From positions 108,959 to 172,958 of the forward strand of contig JAEUMK010000002.1 of the NCBI GenBank assembly GCA_016792565.1: a stretch of DNA of 64,000 bases, in the 5' to 3' direction. This document shows positions 55,499-64,000 of this stretch, one piece after another. How positions within the stretch are numbered: the first letter of the stretch is position 1; the number at the start of each line of letters is the position of its first letter. A model generated the notes under the pieces. The model was given only the letters and a program-made list of their open reading frames with translations, made no database searches and had not been told where the DNA came from. The translations under genes were made by a program, and so were the position numbers. This stretch comes from Alphaproteobacteria bacterium (GTDB taxonomy: Bacteria; Pseudomonadota; Alphaproteobacteria; Micropepsales; Micropepsaceae).

Positions 55499-57751
55499 CT
55501 AGAACCGCGCGCCCAGCCGGATGCCCCAGGTGCGCGGCGGGTAGTAGGTGAAATTATCGATGCCGAACCCGAGCCCGATCGTATTGGCCTGCAGTCCGTC
55601 GTTGGAGATGACGTCCTCGTCCCCCGCGTTGCGCAGGAAGGCCGAGACGTTCCAGCGCTCCTCGGGGTCGGTCCAGGTGATGCCCAGATCGATGAGCGTA
55701 TAGGCCTCCTGCCGGTCGAACGCCGAGTTTGCAGAGAGAAAGTAGAGGTCGCCCGACCAGAAGACGTCGGCGCGCGGGGTGAACGTGCCGTAGGCCGTCT
55801 CGAAGGCGTACTCGGCGCCCAGCGAGAACGTATACTCCGGGGTCTGCACCAAGCGATTGCCGGCGAAGTCGGCGGGTGTGCCGAACCGGTTGTCGTTGGT
55901 GACGTACTCGTCGTACTCGGCCTCCATCAGCGAGAGCGCGGCATTCACGCGGAAGCTGTCGGTGACGAAGATGACCGCTTCGGCCTCAAGCCCCGTCACA
56001 TGGGCCTTGCCGGCGTTGTCGATGCGAGAGCCTGTGATGTCCTGAACGAAGACCTGCATGTCCTCGATCGCCGTATGGAAGAGCGACGCGTTCAGGACGA
56101 TGGAGCCGCCGCCTAGCGTCGACTTGAAGCCCGCCTCGTAGCTGGTGACCGTCTCGGGATCGTAGATGCCGGGGAAATTGCCGACCAGTTCGCCGCCGGC
56201 GAGATAGCCCGTGGCGACGCTGGCATAGACCAGGAAGTCAGGCGAGGCCTGATAGGATAGGCCCACCTTGCCCGTCAGCTTGTTCCAGCTCGGTTCGACC
56301 TGCTTGGACAGGAACAGCGTGAAGGGGAAATCAGGAATGAAGTAATTTAGGAAGTCATCGACGCGCTTCTCGTCGGACGTGTAGCGCACCCCGAGCGTGA
56401 TGGTCAGCGGGACGCCGGCGGAAGTCTTGGACAGATCGTAGTCGGCCTGGGCGAAGGCGGCCCAGGACGTCGTTTCGATGTCGCCTCCGTTGGTGAAGAC
56501 GAACCCGGTTCCGAACGGCGCATTGAGACCCGTATCGACGTACTCGAAGCCCTGGTTGACCTTCTCGTTGAAGTAGAACCCGCCTACGATCCAGCGCAAC
56601 GCCGCATCGTCGTCGTCCGAGGCGAGACGGATTTCCTGCGTGAACTGCTCGCTGTCCATCGTCCAGTAGTTGAGATGGGCAATGTCGAGGCTGGTGCTGT
56701 CGGCGTCGTTGGTCTGGAACCAGGACCCTTCCGTGTAGGCCGTGATCGAGGTCAGGGCGACGCTGCCAAGATCCCAGTCGAGGGTCGCCGAGTAGAGGTC
56801 GTTCCGCTGGTCGAAGGTCTCCGGCCAGCCGGAGGAGGTGCGCCGCGGATCGGGATTGTAGACCTCGCCGACGAAGCGTCCCTGATTGACGAGCGGCGCC
56901 GTCCCCCAGGCCAGTTTGGTCGCCCCCGGCGCGCCATTGGAGTTGGTGCTCGCCGACAGCAGCAACTCGACGTCGGGCGAAAAGCGGAACAACAGCTGCC
57001 CGCGCAGCATGTAGAAATCCTGGGCATCGCCGTCGCGGGTCGCGCTCGCCAGCGGCGAGTCGTTCTTCTGGTAGGCGTCGTGCTCGGCAAAGACGCCGGT
57101 GACGCGCGCCATGACCTGCACCACCGATTCGGGCGAGGTGAGCGGCAAATTCGCCCACGCGCGGACGGTCAGGGCGTCGTAGTCGCCCGCCATCACATCG
57201 GCATAGCCGCCCAACTCGCCGTCCGGACGATTGGTGATGACATTGACCGATCCGCCGACCGAGTTGCGGCCGTACAGCGTGCCCTGCGGGCCGCGCAGGA
57301 CTTCGATGCGGGCGATGTCAAAGAACTCCGGATCGACCGCCGTCGAGCGGGCCATGTAGACCCCATCGACGCTGTAAGCGACCGGGGAGTCGCCGCCGCT
57401 GGTCGTGTTCTGGCTCGACAGGCCGCGCAGGGTGATCACGTGCTCGCCGCCGGTCACGCCCGCACCGAAGCGAAGCGACGGCACCCGGGTGCCTAGATCG
57501 TCGAAGCCGACGATCGCCTGCTCGTCCAGGCGATCGCCGCCAATCGCCGTGATGGCGAGCGGCACTTTCTGGACGTTCTCCTTCCGGCGCTGAGCCGTGA
57601 CGACGATGCTCTCGCCGGAAGCGCCTTCTGCCTTCGCGGCTTCCGTGCCGGCGGCTTCGACGGCCGGCGGCGGATCCTGGGCAAGAGCCGGACCTGCGGC
57701 AACCAAGAATGCGGCATGGCTGAGCAACGCAACGCGAAGCGCATGGGGCAT
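55499..57751 (-). CDS. TonB-dependent outer-membrane receptor
   Basis: 750 residues. Signal peptide covers about 1-25 (ending PALAQ). A TonB-box-like segment is SIVVTAQRRKE. The plug has the signature EVLRGPQGTLYGRNSVGG, followed by the beta-barrel, with C-terminal aromatic RLGARF. The start has a clear GGAGGG ribosome site (57751). As in the first island, the receptor heads a leftward operon with enzymes (VOC, cyclase) and faces a TetR-type regulator gene. Uptake of the pathway's substrate is likely. The two receptors are only distantly similar. Confidence 0.92.
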   Translation of the reverse strand: MPHALRVALLSHAAFLVAAGPALAQDPPPAVEAAGTEAAKAEGASGESIVVTAQRRKENVQKVPLAITAIGGDRLDEQAIVGFDDLGTRVPSLRFGAGVTGGEHVITLRGLSSQNTTSGGDSPVAYSVDGVYMARSTAVDPEFFDIARIEVLRGPQGTLYGRNSVGGSVNVITNRPDGELGGYADVMAGDYDALTVRAWANLPLTSPESVVQVMARVTGVFAEHDAYQKNDSPLASATRDGDAQDFYMLRGQLLFRFSPDVELLLSASTNSNGAPGATKLAWGTAPLVNQGRFVGEVYNPDPRRTSSGWPETFDQRNDLYSATLDWDLGSVALTSITAYTEGSWFQTNDADSTSLDIAHLNYWTMDSEQFTQEIRLASDDDDAALRWIVGGFYFNEKVNQGFEYVDTGLNAPFGTGFVFTNGGDIETTSWAAFAQADYDLSKTSAGVPLTITLGVRYTSDEKRVDDFLNYFIPDFPFTLFLSKQVEPSWNKLTGKVGLSYQASPDFLVYASVATGYLAGGELVGNFPGIYDPETVTSYEAGFKSTLGGGSIVLNASLFHTAIEDMQVFVQDITGSRIDNAGKAHVTGLEAEAVIFVTDSFRVNAALSLMEAEYDEYVTNDNRFGTPADFAGNRLVQTPEYTFSLGAEYAFETAYGTFTPRADVFWSGDLYFLSANSAFDRQEAYTLIDLGITWTDPEERWNVSAFLRNAGDEDVISNDGLQANTIGLGFGIDNFTYYPPRTWGIRLGARF

Positions 57752-57845
57752 CTGCGGCCCTCCTTCCCTCTGCGCCCGGATTTGCCCGGTGCGCCGCCTT
57801 GCGGGACGCGGCGTCGAGCGCTGCCGTCCCCTCCCGAATGAAACA

Positions 57846-57857
57846 TAACACACGTTC
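57846..57857. promoter_or_regulatory. Operator-like site 1 (TAACACACGTTC)
   Basis: A match of 7 of 8 fixed positions to the pattern TAAC-N4-GTTA (last base C), 33 bases from the perfect site at 57879. The 33-base spacing is near three helical turns, allowing two dimers to bind on one face. Between the divergent TonB receptor and TetR genes. Confidence 0.5.
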
Positions 57858-57878
57858 TGGAAACAAAAAGCCTCAACA

Positions 57879-57890
57879 TAACGTGCGTTA
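57879..57890. promoter_or_regulatory. Operator-like site 2 (TAACGTGCGTTA)
   Basis: Palindrome with perfect five-base arms TAACG/CGTTA, in the 251-base region between TonB receptor and TetR gene. A TetR dimer would fit such a sequence. See also 53966. Confidence 0.6.
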
Positions 57891-58002
57891 CAAATGTCGC
57901 ACCCGGGGGCCGAACCGCCGCGCGTTTGACAAAGCGCCGGGCGGGTCCTAGCTCGTAGCCTGCATTGGGAATCGGCGGCCGGCAGCGCGTCCGGCGAATG
58001 AC

Positions 58003-58599
58003 ATGGCAAAGCACGCAGATCACGAGAAGCGACGAGCCGCGTTCGCCGAGGCTGCGTTCAGAATCCTGGCGCGCAGCGGCCTGACCGGCCTTACGGTCAG
58101 GGATGTGGCCCGGGAGGCGGGCTTCACGACTGGCGCGCTCGTCCACTATTTTCCGTCGAAGAGCGATCTCTTCCTCGCCGCGTCGGAACACGCCGCCATC
58201 GTCGTTCGCCCGCGCATGGAGCGCGACGAGGTGGAGCATGCCGGCCTGGAGGCCGTCCGCCACGTGATCTACGATGCGTTGCCGACGACGGCTCAGGCGC
58301 GCGATCTATGGAGCGTCTGGCTGGTATTCTGGGATCGCGCCAAGACCGACCCGGTCATCGGCCGGTTGGCGCGCGTGCGCTATTCGGAGTGGCATGGGCG
58401 CCTCGCCCGACTGTTCGCCCGGGCGCAGGCGGCCGGCGAAGTCGATGCGTCTATGGACCCCGAGCTGCTCGCCCAGACCGCGACGGTGCTGGTCGATGGT
58501 ATCGCGGTCCAGGCCCTGCGTACCAAGGCGCGCCTCTCGCCAGCGCGGCAGAAGGCGCTTGTCGATTCCTGGCTGACGAGCCTCGCAAAGACGCCCTGA
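58003..58599 (+). CDS. TetR-family transcriptional regulator
   Basis: 198 residues with a BetI-like N-terminus. Helix-turn-helix roughly residues 28-55 (GLTVRDVAREAGFTTGALVHYFPSKSDL). The C-terminal domain is helical, with no recognised ligand site. Divergent from the TonB receptor at the operator-like palindromes, so it probably represses the receptor operon and itself, and perhaps the LLM gene. About 110 bases lie between its start and the nearer palindrome. Confidence 0.87.
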   Translation: MAKHADHEKRRAAFAEAAFRILARSGLTGLTVRDVAREAGFTTGALVHYFPSKSDLFLAASEHAAIVVRPRMERDEVEHAGLEAVRHVIYDALPTTAQARDLWSVWLVFWDRAKTDPVIGRLARVRYSEWHGRLARLFARAQAAGEVDASMDPELLAQTATVLVDGIAVQALRTKARLSPARQKALVDSWLTSLAKTP

Positions 58600-58676
58600 C
58601 ATGCCGGTGACGGCGACCGGATGGCCGACCCTTGGCCGGGTCCGAATTACCGTGGGGGAGCGACTGCGGGCGAGGC

Positions 58677-59717
58677 CTAGTAGCCCGCCGCCTTTCCATT
58701 CGGCTGACCGTCGACGATCTGGTCGAGGTATTCGCTGAGGCCGTAGCCGACAAGGTCGCCGCAGCGATACTCCGTCATGCCCTCTGTGATGCGGGTATGG
58801 AGTTCGCTGCCGTCCGGCGCAGTGCGGCGGTTGCGCAGCGGAATGAGCGAGAGCACCTTGCCCGTCACCTCATAGCTTCGGCCGCTCTGCGTCCTGATGC
58901 GGCTGCGCAGCGCGGTCTGGTAGCCGTGCGCGTCCCAGTCGCTTTCGATTGCGCACTCGGTGATGAGGTCATAGGCGCCGTCGCGGAAGACCATGCCGCC
59001 CTGACGCGCGCCGCCGGCGCCGTCGCCGATGACCGACAGCATCATGCCGAAGTCCCGCCCGAAATTCATCGGACACCAACGATACCAGTCGATCGCCTGC
59101 CAGTAGCGCGGCCCCCAGGACTTGTCGCGCAGTCCGAAGCCCGCGATCTCGTGGCGCTCGCCGCCGAGGACGATCGTGCCGGAGGCGGCGCAGTGCTGCT
59201 CGTAGTGCGCCTTGGCGAAGGACTTCTGCGGATCCACGGGGATCGGCGATCCGTCCGCCATCACGGTTTCGCCGCCATACATCGGCGAGACACCCTCATA
59301 GACGAGGTCGACCGAGCAGGGGACGCTTGGATTTTCGCGATAGGCGCGGCGCGGGTCAGCCATCTCGAAGGGACGGGCGAGCAGCAGCGCCTGACCGCTA
59401 AAGGTGACCCTCAGCCGCTTGAATGGCTCGAGGACGTCGACTTTCAGTCCGCCCGCATCCATCGCCGCGTTGCCGGCGATCTTCGGCCGGCCGAAGGCGA
59501 AGGCGATGCGGCCGTCCGGCAGGTAGATGCAGACGCTCACTTCTGCGTACCCCTCGTTCGGGCGGTTGCCGATGCGGAACCAGCCGCCGGCCATGCGCGC
59601 CGGATCGAAGACGTTGAAATACATGCTCTCGTTGTAGTTCGCCGCCTCGCCCGGCGCGTGCGGATACTCGTCCTCCGGCTCGAGCCGCAGTCTGTAGTTC
59701 GCGGGAAGTGTGCTCAT
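58677..59717 (-). CDS. Lipocalin-like (AttH/CrtC-type) protein of unknown function
   Basis: 346 residues. Repeated beta-strand stretches such as ETVMADGSPIP, HEIAGFGLRDKSWGPRYW and MYFNVFDPARMAGGWFRIGNR resemble the two-barrel lipocalin-like family that includes AttH and carotenoid 1,2-hydratase relatives. Such proteins occur next to terpenoid or steroid genes; the function is not known to me. No signal peptide. Divergent from the acyl-CoA ligase gene, with 217 bases between, where I see no operator. Confidence 0.55.
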   Translation of the reverse strand: MSTLPANYRLRLEPEDEYPHAPGEAANYNESMYFNVFDPARMAGGWFRIGNRPNEGYAEVSVCIYLPDGRIAFAFGRPKIAGNAAMDAGGLKVDVLEPFKRLRVTFSGQALLLARPFEMADPRRAYRENPSVPCSVDLVYEGVSPMYGGETVMADGSPIPVDPQKSFAKAHYEQHCAASGTIVLGGERHEIAGFGLRDKSWGPRYWQAIDWYRWCPMNFGRDFGMMLSVIGDGAGGARQGGMVFRDGAYDLITECAIESDWDAHGYQTALRSRIRTQSGRSYEVTGKVLSLIPLRNRRTAPDGSELHTRITEGMTEYRCGDLVGYGLSEYLDQIVDGQPNGKAAGY

Positions 59718-59934
59718 GGCAGTGGCCTTCGAAGATGAACAAGGGGACGGGCGCGGTCAGGCAGGGGCCGCGTCGGCAAGCGGCGCGGCCTGCCCATAGT
59801 ATGCGTCGGGCCGAAGATTTGCCCATCGCTTTCCAGTGCGCGGCGAGACAATGCCTGAAACAGGCCGCGCCGCCGATCATGCAGGACGGGGCCGCCTTCC
59901 CTCTCCTTTACGCAGCAGGTAAGCAGTCGTCATC

Positions 59935-61491
59935 ATGCCCCAGCCCACTCCCCAGCATCCTGCCGCCTATCCGGTTCTGCCGATCGTCAATGCCCTCAAT
60001 CGCGACGCGGACCGGCCATTGGTCGAAATGGCGGGCGGCAGGGCATGGACCGGCGGCGAGGTACGCGATGCCATCAGCCAGTATGCTCAGGCTCTGACGG
60101 CGCGCGGCATCGGCGTCGGCGCCCGCGTCGCGCTTCTGGCGACCAACTGCATCGAGGTGCTGATCCTGCACAACGCGACCGGCTTTTCGGGCTCGTGTCT
60201 CGTCGCCCTCCACCCGATGGGTTCGGCGGACGATCATCTCTTCGCCGTTGAGGACGGCGGCGTCGATGCGCTGATCTACGATCCCAGGAAGTTCAGCGCC
60301 CGTGCGGCGGAGCTCCAGCGACGCACGAACCGGCTCAAGACGGTTCTCGCCCTCGGCGAAGGCGAGCATGGCGAGAATCTCTTTGCGCTCGCGGCCGACT
60401 TCAAGCCGGCTCCTCTGGTACCCCCTCCGCTGACCGGAGACGAGATCACCCGCCTGTCCTATTCCGGCGGTACAACGGGAAAGCCCAAGGCCATCCCGGG
60501 CAACGCGCGGGTCGGGGCTCAGGCGCTTCAGATCATGCTCTCGGAGTGGGAGTGGCCGATCAACCCACGCATCCTCGCTGTGGTCCCGCTCAGTCACGCC
60601 GGCGGGACGCTCTTCGCGCCGACCGTCCTGAAGCACGGCACCATGGTCGTCATGCCGGCCTTTGAGCCGAAGGCGGTTCTTGAGGCGATCGAGAAGTACA
60701 AGATCACCTGCACGATGCTTGTCCCGACGATGATCTATGCGCTTCTCGATCACCCGGACTTCGGCAAGTACGATCTCTCCAGCCTCGAAACCGTCTTCTA
60801 TGGCGCCTCGCTGATGTCGCCGGTGCGCCTGAAGGAGGCCATCGAGCGCATCGGCCCGGTCTTCTTCCAGTTCTACGGCCAGGCCGAGGCGCCGATGACC
60901 GTGACCGTCATGCGCCGCTCGGAGCACGACCCCAACAACCCCCTGCGCATGGCGAGCTGCGGCAGGCCTGTGCCTTGGGTCGACGTTGCGTTGCTGGACA
61001 ACGACAATGCTGCTGTGCCCGATGGCGAGCCCGGCGAGATCTGCGTGCGCGGACCGCTCGTCATGAACGGCTATCTCGATCGCGACGAGCTCAACCAGGA
61101 GACCTTCGCCGGCGGCTGGCTGCACACGGGCGACGTGGCGGTCAAGGACCCCGACGGGTTCCTGCGAATCGTCGACCGCAAGAAGGACATGATCGTCACC
61201 GGCGGATTCAACGTATTCCCGAGCGAGGTGGAGAACGTGATCGCCGGACATCCCGCCGTCGCTCAGGTTGCCGTCTTCGGCGTCCCTGACGAGAAGTGGG
61301 GCGAGGCCGTTCAGGCGGCGGTCGTTCTGCGGCCCGGGGCCAAGGTCGATCCGGCCGAACTCATCGCGCTGGTGCGCGAGCACAAGGGGCCGGTGCAGGC
61401 GCCCAAGAGCGTCGCGTTCATCGAGGCCATACCGGTCACGGCCGTCGGCAAGCCGGACAAGAAGGTCCTGCGCAAGCAGTTCGGCGCCTGA
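59935..61491 (+). CDS. AMP-forming acyl-CoA synthetase/ligase
   Basis: 518 residues. ANL-family motifs: A3 YSGGTTGKPKA near residue 175, A5-type FYGQAE, A7 GDVAVKDPDGF, A8 RIVDRKKDMIVTGG, and a C-terminal lysine in VGKPDKK. It activates a carboxylic acid with ATP and joins it to CoA. Given the neighbouring acyl-CoA dehydrogenases and P450s, a carboxylated degradation product is a plausible substrate. The ribosome site is poor (AGCAGG with long spacing). Gap of 64 bases to the convergent hydratase gene. Confidence 0.9.
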   Translation: MPQPTPQHPAAYPVLPIVNALNRDADRPLVEMAGGRAWTGGEVRDAISQYAQALTARGIGVGARVALLATNCIEVLILHNATGFSGSCLVALHPMGSADDHLFAVEDGGVDALIYDPRKFSARAAELQRRTNRLKTVLALGEGEHGENLFALAADFKPAPLVPPPLTGDEITRLSYSGGTTGKPKAIPGNARVGAQALQIMLSEWEWPINPRILAVVPLSHAGGTLFAPTVLKHGTMVVMPAFEPKAVLEAIEKYKITCTMLVPTMIYALLDHPDFGKYDLSSLETVFYGASLMSPVRLKEAIERIGPVFFQFYGQAEAPMTVTVMRRSEHDPNNPLRMASCGRPVPWVDVALLDNDNAAVPDGEPGEICVRGPLVMNGYLDRDELNQETFAGGWLHTGDVAVKDPDGFLRIVDRKKDMIVTGGFNVFPSEVENVIAGHPAVAQVAVFGVPDEKWGEAVQAAVVLRPGAKVDPAELIALVREHKGPVQAPKSVAFIEAIPVTAVGKPDKKVLRKQFGA

Positions 61492-61555
61492 CGCGACCAA
61501 ATGGTGCGGAGGCGAGGGCGTGCCCTGCCCTCTCTCCCCAACCCCGTGCCGCTCG

Positions 61556-62347
61556 TCAGACGAACGACGTGGCGACGTCGCCTAGGCCCTGGTCGAACCG
61601 GCAGAGGATCTCGTCGCCCGCCTTCACGGGGATCGCACGCACGAACGAGCCGGTGAGGACGACATCGCCGGGACGGAAGCTGACGCCGAAAGCGCTGAGC
61701 TTGTTGGCGAGCCAGGCGACGGCGGTCACCGGATTGCCGAGCACGGCCGAGGCCTCGCCCGACTGCTCGACGACGCCGTTGCGGACGATATCGCCCTTGA
61801 CGCGGCGCACGTCGATGGCGTCCAGCCGGCGCGGATTGGCGCCCAGCACCGCCGCGCCGCATGCCGCAAGGTCGGCGACCGTGTCGATGATGTTGAGACC
61901 GGGTGCGCGCGCAATGCGGAAATCCACGATCTCTATGGCCGGCAAGACAAAATCGGTGGCCCGCACCACATCCGCCGGCAACACCCCCGGGCCGGTCAGC
62001 GTCTCCTTCATGACGAAGGCGATTTCGATCTCGACCATCGGATCGAAGAAACGCGAGAGCGGCGTCGGCGTCGCCTCGGGGATGAAGAGGTCGTCGGTCA
62101 TCGCGCTGAAGTCGGGCTCGCTGGAGCCGGCCATGTCCTGCATGGGCTTGGAGGTCAGGCCGACCTTGTAGCCCTTGATGCGCGCGCCGGCGGCGACCCG
62201 CCGGACGATGAACGCCTCCTGGATGCGGTAGGCATCCTCGACCTCGATGCCGGGATAGGCCTTGGAGATGAGGCCCATCGGCCGCCGGTCGCGATAGACG
62301 CCCAGCAGGTCCTCGACGATTTTCGCGCGAACGTTCTCGTCAAGCAT
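61556..62347 (-). CDS. hpaH: HpaH-like 2-oxo-acid hydratase
   Basis: 263 residues. FAH/2-keto-pentenoate hydratase fold with [12 protein letters not shown] (residues 62-73 region) and [25 protein letters not shown], close to HpaH (2-oxohept-4-ene-1,7-dioate hydratase) of the homoprotocatechuate meta pathway. Mg-dependent addition of water to a 2-oxo-alkenoate. The start at 62347 has a GGAGGGG ribosome site. It overlaps the aldolase gene by eight bases, so the two are coupled. MhpD-type enzymes are an alternative, but the aldolase next to it supports HpaH. Confidence 0.78.
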   Translation of the reverse strand: MLDENVRAKIVEDLLGVYRDRRPMGLISKAYPGIEVEDAYRIQEAFIVRRVAAGARIKGYKVGLTSKPMQDMAGSSEPDFSAMTDDLFIPEATPTPLSRFFDPMVEIEIAFVMKETLTGPGVLPADVVRATDFVLPAIEIVDFRIARAPGLNIIDTVADLAACGAAVLGANPRRLDAIDVRRVKGDIVRNGVVEQSGEASAVLGNPVTAVAWLANKLSAFGVSFRPGDVVLTGSFVRAIPVKAGDEILCRFDQGLGDVATSFV

Positions 62348-63104
62348 TGGCCCCTCCGGCACGGCGGACGATGTCGAGATCTGCGCGGGCCGCGCCCGTC
62401 AGCGTCGCGAGATCGGTCGTCACCGAGATCATCCTGAAGCCCTGCTTCAGCCGCAGCGGTGCGACCTTGGCGTTGGAGAGCACGGCGGTCGCGATGCCGG
62501 CGCGCCGGGCGGCCGCCGTCACCGCGGCGATCGCCGCATCGAAGGCCGGCTTGCCGTCATTGTCGCCAGGCGGCAGGCCGAGCGCGATCGAGAGGTCGAA
62601 CGGCCCCACGAAAAGCGCGTCGACGCCGGGCGTCGCGGCGATGTCCTCGACCTCGGCCAGCGCCTGCGCCGTCTCGATCATCGGGATCACGGCGACGCGC
62701 GCGTTGGCGTTGGCGAAATAGCCTTGCCCGTCCCTCAGGCCGACGCGGATCGGGCCGAAGCTGCGGCTGCCCGCCGGCGGATAGAGACAGGCATCGGCGG
62801 CCCGCCGCGCATCCGCCGCCGACTGGATCATCGGAATGACGACGCCGAGCGCGCCCGCATCCAGCACCCGCCCGATGATGCCGGGATCGTTCCAGGGTAC
62901 GCGGACGATCGGGACCGCGCCGCCGAGGTCGATCGCGCGGATCATCGCCAGGGCGTTCTCGTAGTCCATGCAGCCGTGCTGCATGTCGACCAGAACCCAG
63001 TCGAAGCCCGCCCCGGACAACGCCTCGGCGGAAAGGGCGCTGGGGATCATGCACCAGGCGCCGAGCGTCGCTTCGCCTGCCGCCCATCGGCTTTTCAGTG
63101 ACAT
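62340..63104 (-). CDS. hpaI: HpaI-like class II pyruvate aldolase
   Basis: 254 residues from MSLKSRW, with a GGAGG ribosome site. HpcH/HpaI aldolase fold: MQHGCMDYE (H43), a later [10 protein letters not shown] arginine, [14 protein letters not shown] and [12 protein letters not shown] (metal-binding Glu and Asp). It splits 4-hydroxy-2-oxo acids into pyruvate and an aldehyde. Together with the hydratase it would finish a meta-cleavage-type chain. A longer reading from 63158 is Arg/Pro-rich and unlikely. First gene of the leftward unit. Confidence 0.82.
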   Translation of the reverse strand: MSLKSRWAAGEATLGAWCMIPSALSAEALSGAGFDWVLVDMQHGCMDYENALAMIRAIDLGGAVPIVRVPWNDPGIIGRVLDAGALGVVIPMIQSAADARRAADACLYPPAGSRSFGPIRVGLRDGQGYFANANARVAVIPMIETAQALAEVEDIAATPGVDALFVGPFDLSIALGLPPGDNDGKPAFDAAIAAVTAAARRAGIATAVLSNAKVAPLRLKQGFRMISVTTDLATLTGAARADLDIVRRAGGANA

Positions 63105-63196
63105 ACCGGAACCTCCGCGTCTCGGGCCCGGCGGTCTGCGCCTCCGGGTTTTGGTCACTTAATGACTGCCATCATAAGTGACTATAGTCAATTTAG
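63105..63196. promoter_or_regulatory. Promoter region of hpaI-hpaH with several TGAC/GTCA palindromes
   Basis: A 92-base region, markedly AT-richer in its right part. TGACTATAGTCA at 63179-63190 is a perfect 12-base palindrome. GTCA-CTTAA-TGAC at 63154-63166 is a near-palindrome, and TCACTTA (63155-63161) with TAAGTGA (63175-63181) is another inverted repeat. They likely bind the TetR protein encoded just to the right, which reads toward this region. Confidence 0.6.
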
Positions 63197-63877
63197 TCAG
63201 GCTGCACAGCCGATGATGATGGCGAGGTGCTTGCGCATGATGTCGAGCGTCTGCCGCTTCGTCCGCCGCCCGCCCAGCCAGCCCAGAAGATCCATGTAGT
63301 AATTGGCGAAGAGCGCCTCGGCGACCAGCAGCGGATCGGCGTCGCTCTTGTAGGCGCCGGCCTTGCGGGCTGCGATCAGAAGCTCGGCGAGCCCCGCATA
63401 AATGATGTCCAGAAGCCCGGTGATGTCGGCCATGCGATCCTGCGTCGCCTGGAACATGATCTCTTTCAGCAGAATCCGGGCGAGCGCGATATCGCGCCCG
63501 TGATAGTCCATCATGCTCTGAAAGACCCGCAGCAGCTGGTCGAGCAGCGGCTCGCCGGGGCGGAGTCTTGCGAACGCGGCATGGGCCGTCTCGATCATCT
63601 CGTCCCGGAAGACCATCACCAGCAGATCTTCCTTCGAGCGCGCATAGAGGAACAGCGTGCCGATGCCGATGTCCGCGGCTTCAGCGATCTCCTGGGTGGT
63701 GGTCTCCTGAAAGCCCTTCTCGCCGAACAGCCGGCGCGCCGCGCCGACGATCCTGGCGCGCTTTTCCTGCTTGTTGCGCTCGCGCCTGCCGAGGGGGCGC
63801 TTGTCAGGATCGTCCACCTGCCTCGCGACCGGCTTCGCGCCGCCCGCCGCGCCACGCGCCTTCTGCCTCACCGCCAC
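63197..63877 (-). CDS. TetR-family transcriptional regulator
   Basis: About 226 residues from a GTG start at 63877. Helix-turn-helix near residues 55-85 (TTTQEIAEAADIGIGTLFLYARSKEDL). The C-terminal ligand domain is helical (AefR-like, with SMMDYHGRDIALARILLKEI). GTG at 63877 is preceded by a GGGAG element ten bases away; a longer start at 63994 would extend into the right edge and reads as unlikely sequence. It precedes hpaI-hpaH on the same strand. TGAC-type palindromes lie between, so it is likely the local repressor. Confidence 0.8.
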   Translation of the reverse strand: MAVRQKARGAAGGAKPVARQVDDPDKRPLGRRERNKQEKRARIVGAARRLFGEKGFQETTTQEIAEAADIGIGTLFLYARSKEDLLVMVFRDEMIETAHAAFARLRPGEPLLDQLLRVFQSMMDYHGRDIALARILLKEIMFQATQDRMADITGLLDIIYAGLAELLIAARKAGAYKSDADPLLVAEALFANYYMDLLGWLGGRRTKRQTLDIMRKHLAIIIGCAA

Positions 63878-64000
63878 GCTGTTACAGTCTCCCAAGTGTT
63901 GATCGACAACCAATCCGCCTCGCCGTTCCAAAGTCAATGCGACCGCAGCGGACGCGCAATGCGGCGCGCGAGGGTTGACGGCGGCGCTGCGCACGATAAA
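63878..64000. other. Right edge of window
   Basis: 123 bases upstream of the TetR gene. No start or feature visible; it probably holds the TetR promoter. Confidence 0.4.

Overview
The window is high-GC DNA (roughly 68-70 % G+C by eye). The gene content (TonB-dependent receptors, Rieske oxygenases, bacterial P450s, many short-chain dehydrogenases, GltB/GltD) fits an alphaproteobacterium with broad catabolism, sphingomonad-like or a relative. No rRNA, tRNA or housekeeping marker is present to fix the genus. I see no tRNA, CRISPR array, insertion sequence or phage gene, and no gene-free stretch above 300 bases.

Region 1 (1-21.2 kb) is a catabolic island. A TonB-dependent receptor (10100-12394) heads a long leftward operon of at least 13 genes that runs off the left edge. 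It contains five SDRs/MDR reductases, a TPP-dependent E1 alpha/beta pair, a Rieske oxygenase, a VOC protein, an NTF2-like protein, an ABM-type barrel, a ThuA-like protein and the start of a molybdopterin oxidoreductase. Many genes are joined by ATGA stop/start overlaps. Divergent from the receptor lie an SDR and a P450. Then come a second ThuA/barrel/SDR set, an acyl-CoA dehydrogenase with a TetR regulator, a lipoyl-alpha/beta-hydrolase E2 and a second Rieske oxygenase. Three promoters in this region share a similar AT-rich operator-like site. The substrate cannot be read from the sequence. The enzymes suggest ring hydroxylation, alcohol/ketone oxidation, CoA-ester dehydrogenation and acyloin or 2-oxo cleavage.

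Region 2 (21.3-44 kb) is mixed core and accessory. It holds a K+-channel-like protein with a zinc ribbon, two sulfurtransferases, an APS-kinase/nucleotidyltransferase fusion, small secreted proteins, an unusual 987-residue ATP-grasp/M32 carboxypeptidase fusion, glutamate synthase (gltB, gltD), a duplicated GNAT gene around a low-GC secreted protein, an acyl-CoA dehydrogenase, mobA, a CDP-alcohol phosphatidyltransferase, a DUF1499-like membrane protein, an NDH-2-like flavoprotein, and a disulfide reductase with a TVP38-type membrane protein.

Region 3 (44-64 kb) is a second catabolic and export block. It has a type-2 3-hydroxyacyl-CoA dehydrogenase-like SDR plus P450, an MFS transporter, a third GNAT paralogue, an RND pump pair, a flavin-dependent LLM oxidoreductase, a cyclase-family hydrolase, a VOC protein and a second TonB receptor with a divergent TetR regulator. 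A lipocalin-like protein, an acyl-CoA ligase, and an HpaH/HpaI hydratase-aldolase pair with its own TetR gene follow. A palindrome TAAC-N4-GTTA occurs twice in the receptor/TetR intergenic region and once before the LLM gene, which suggests a small regulon.
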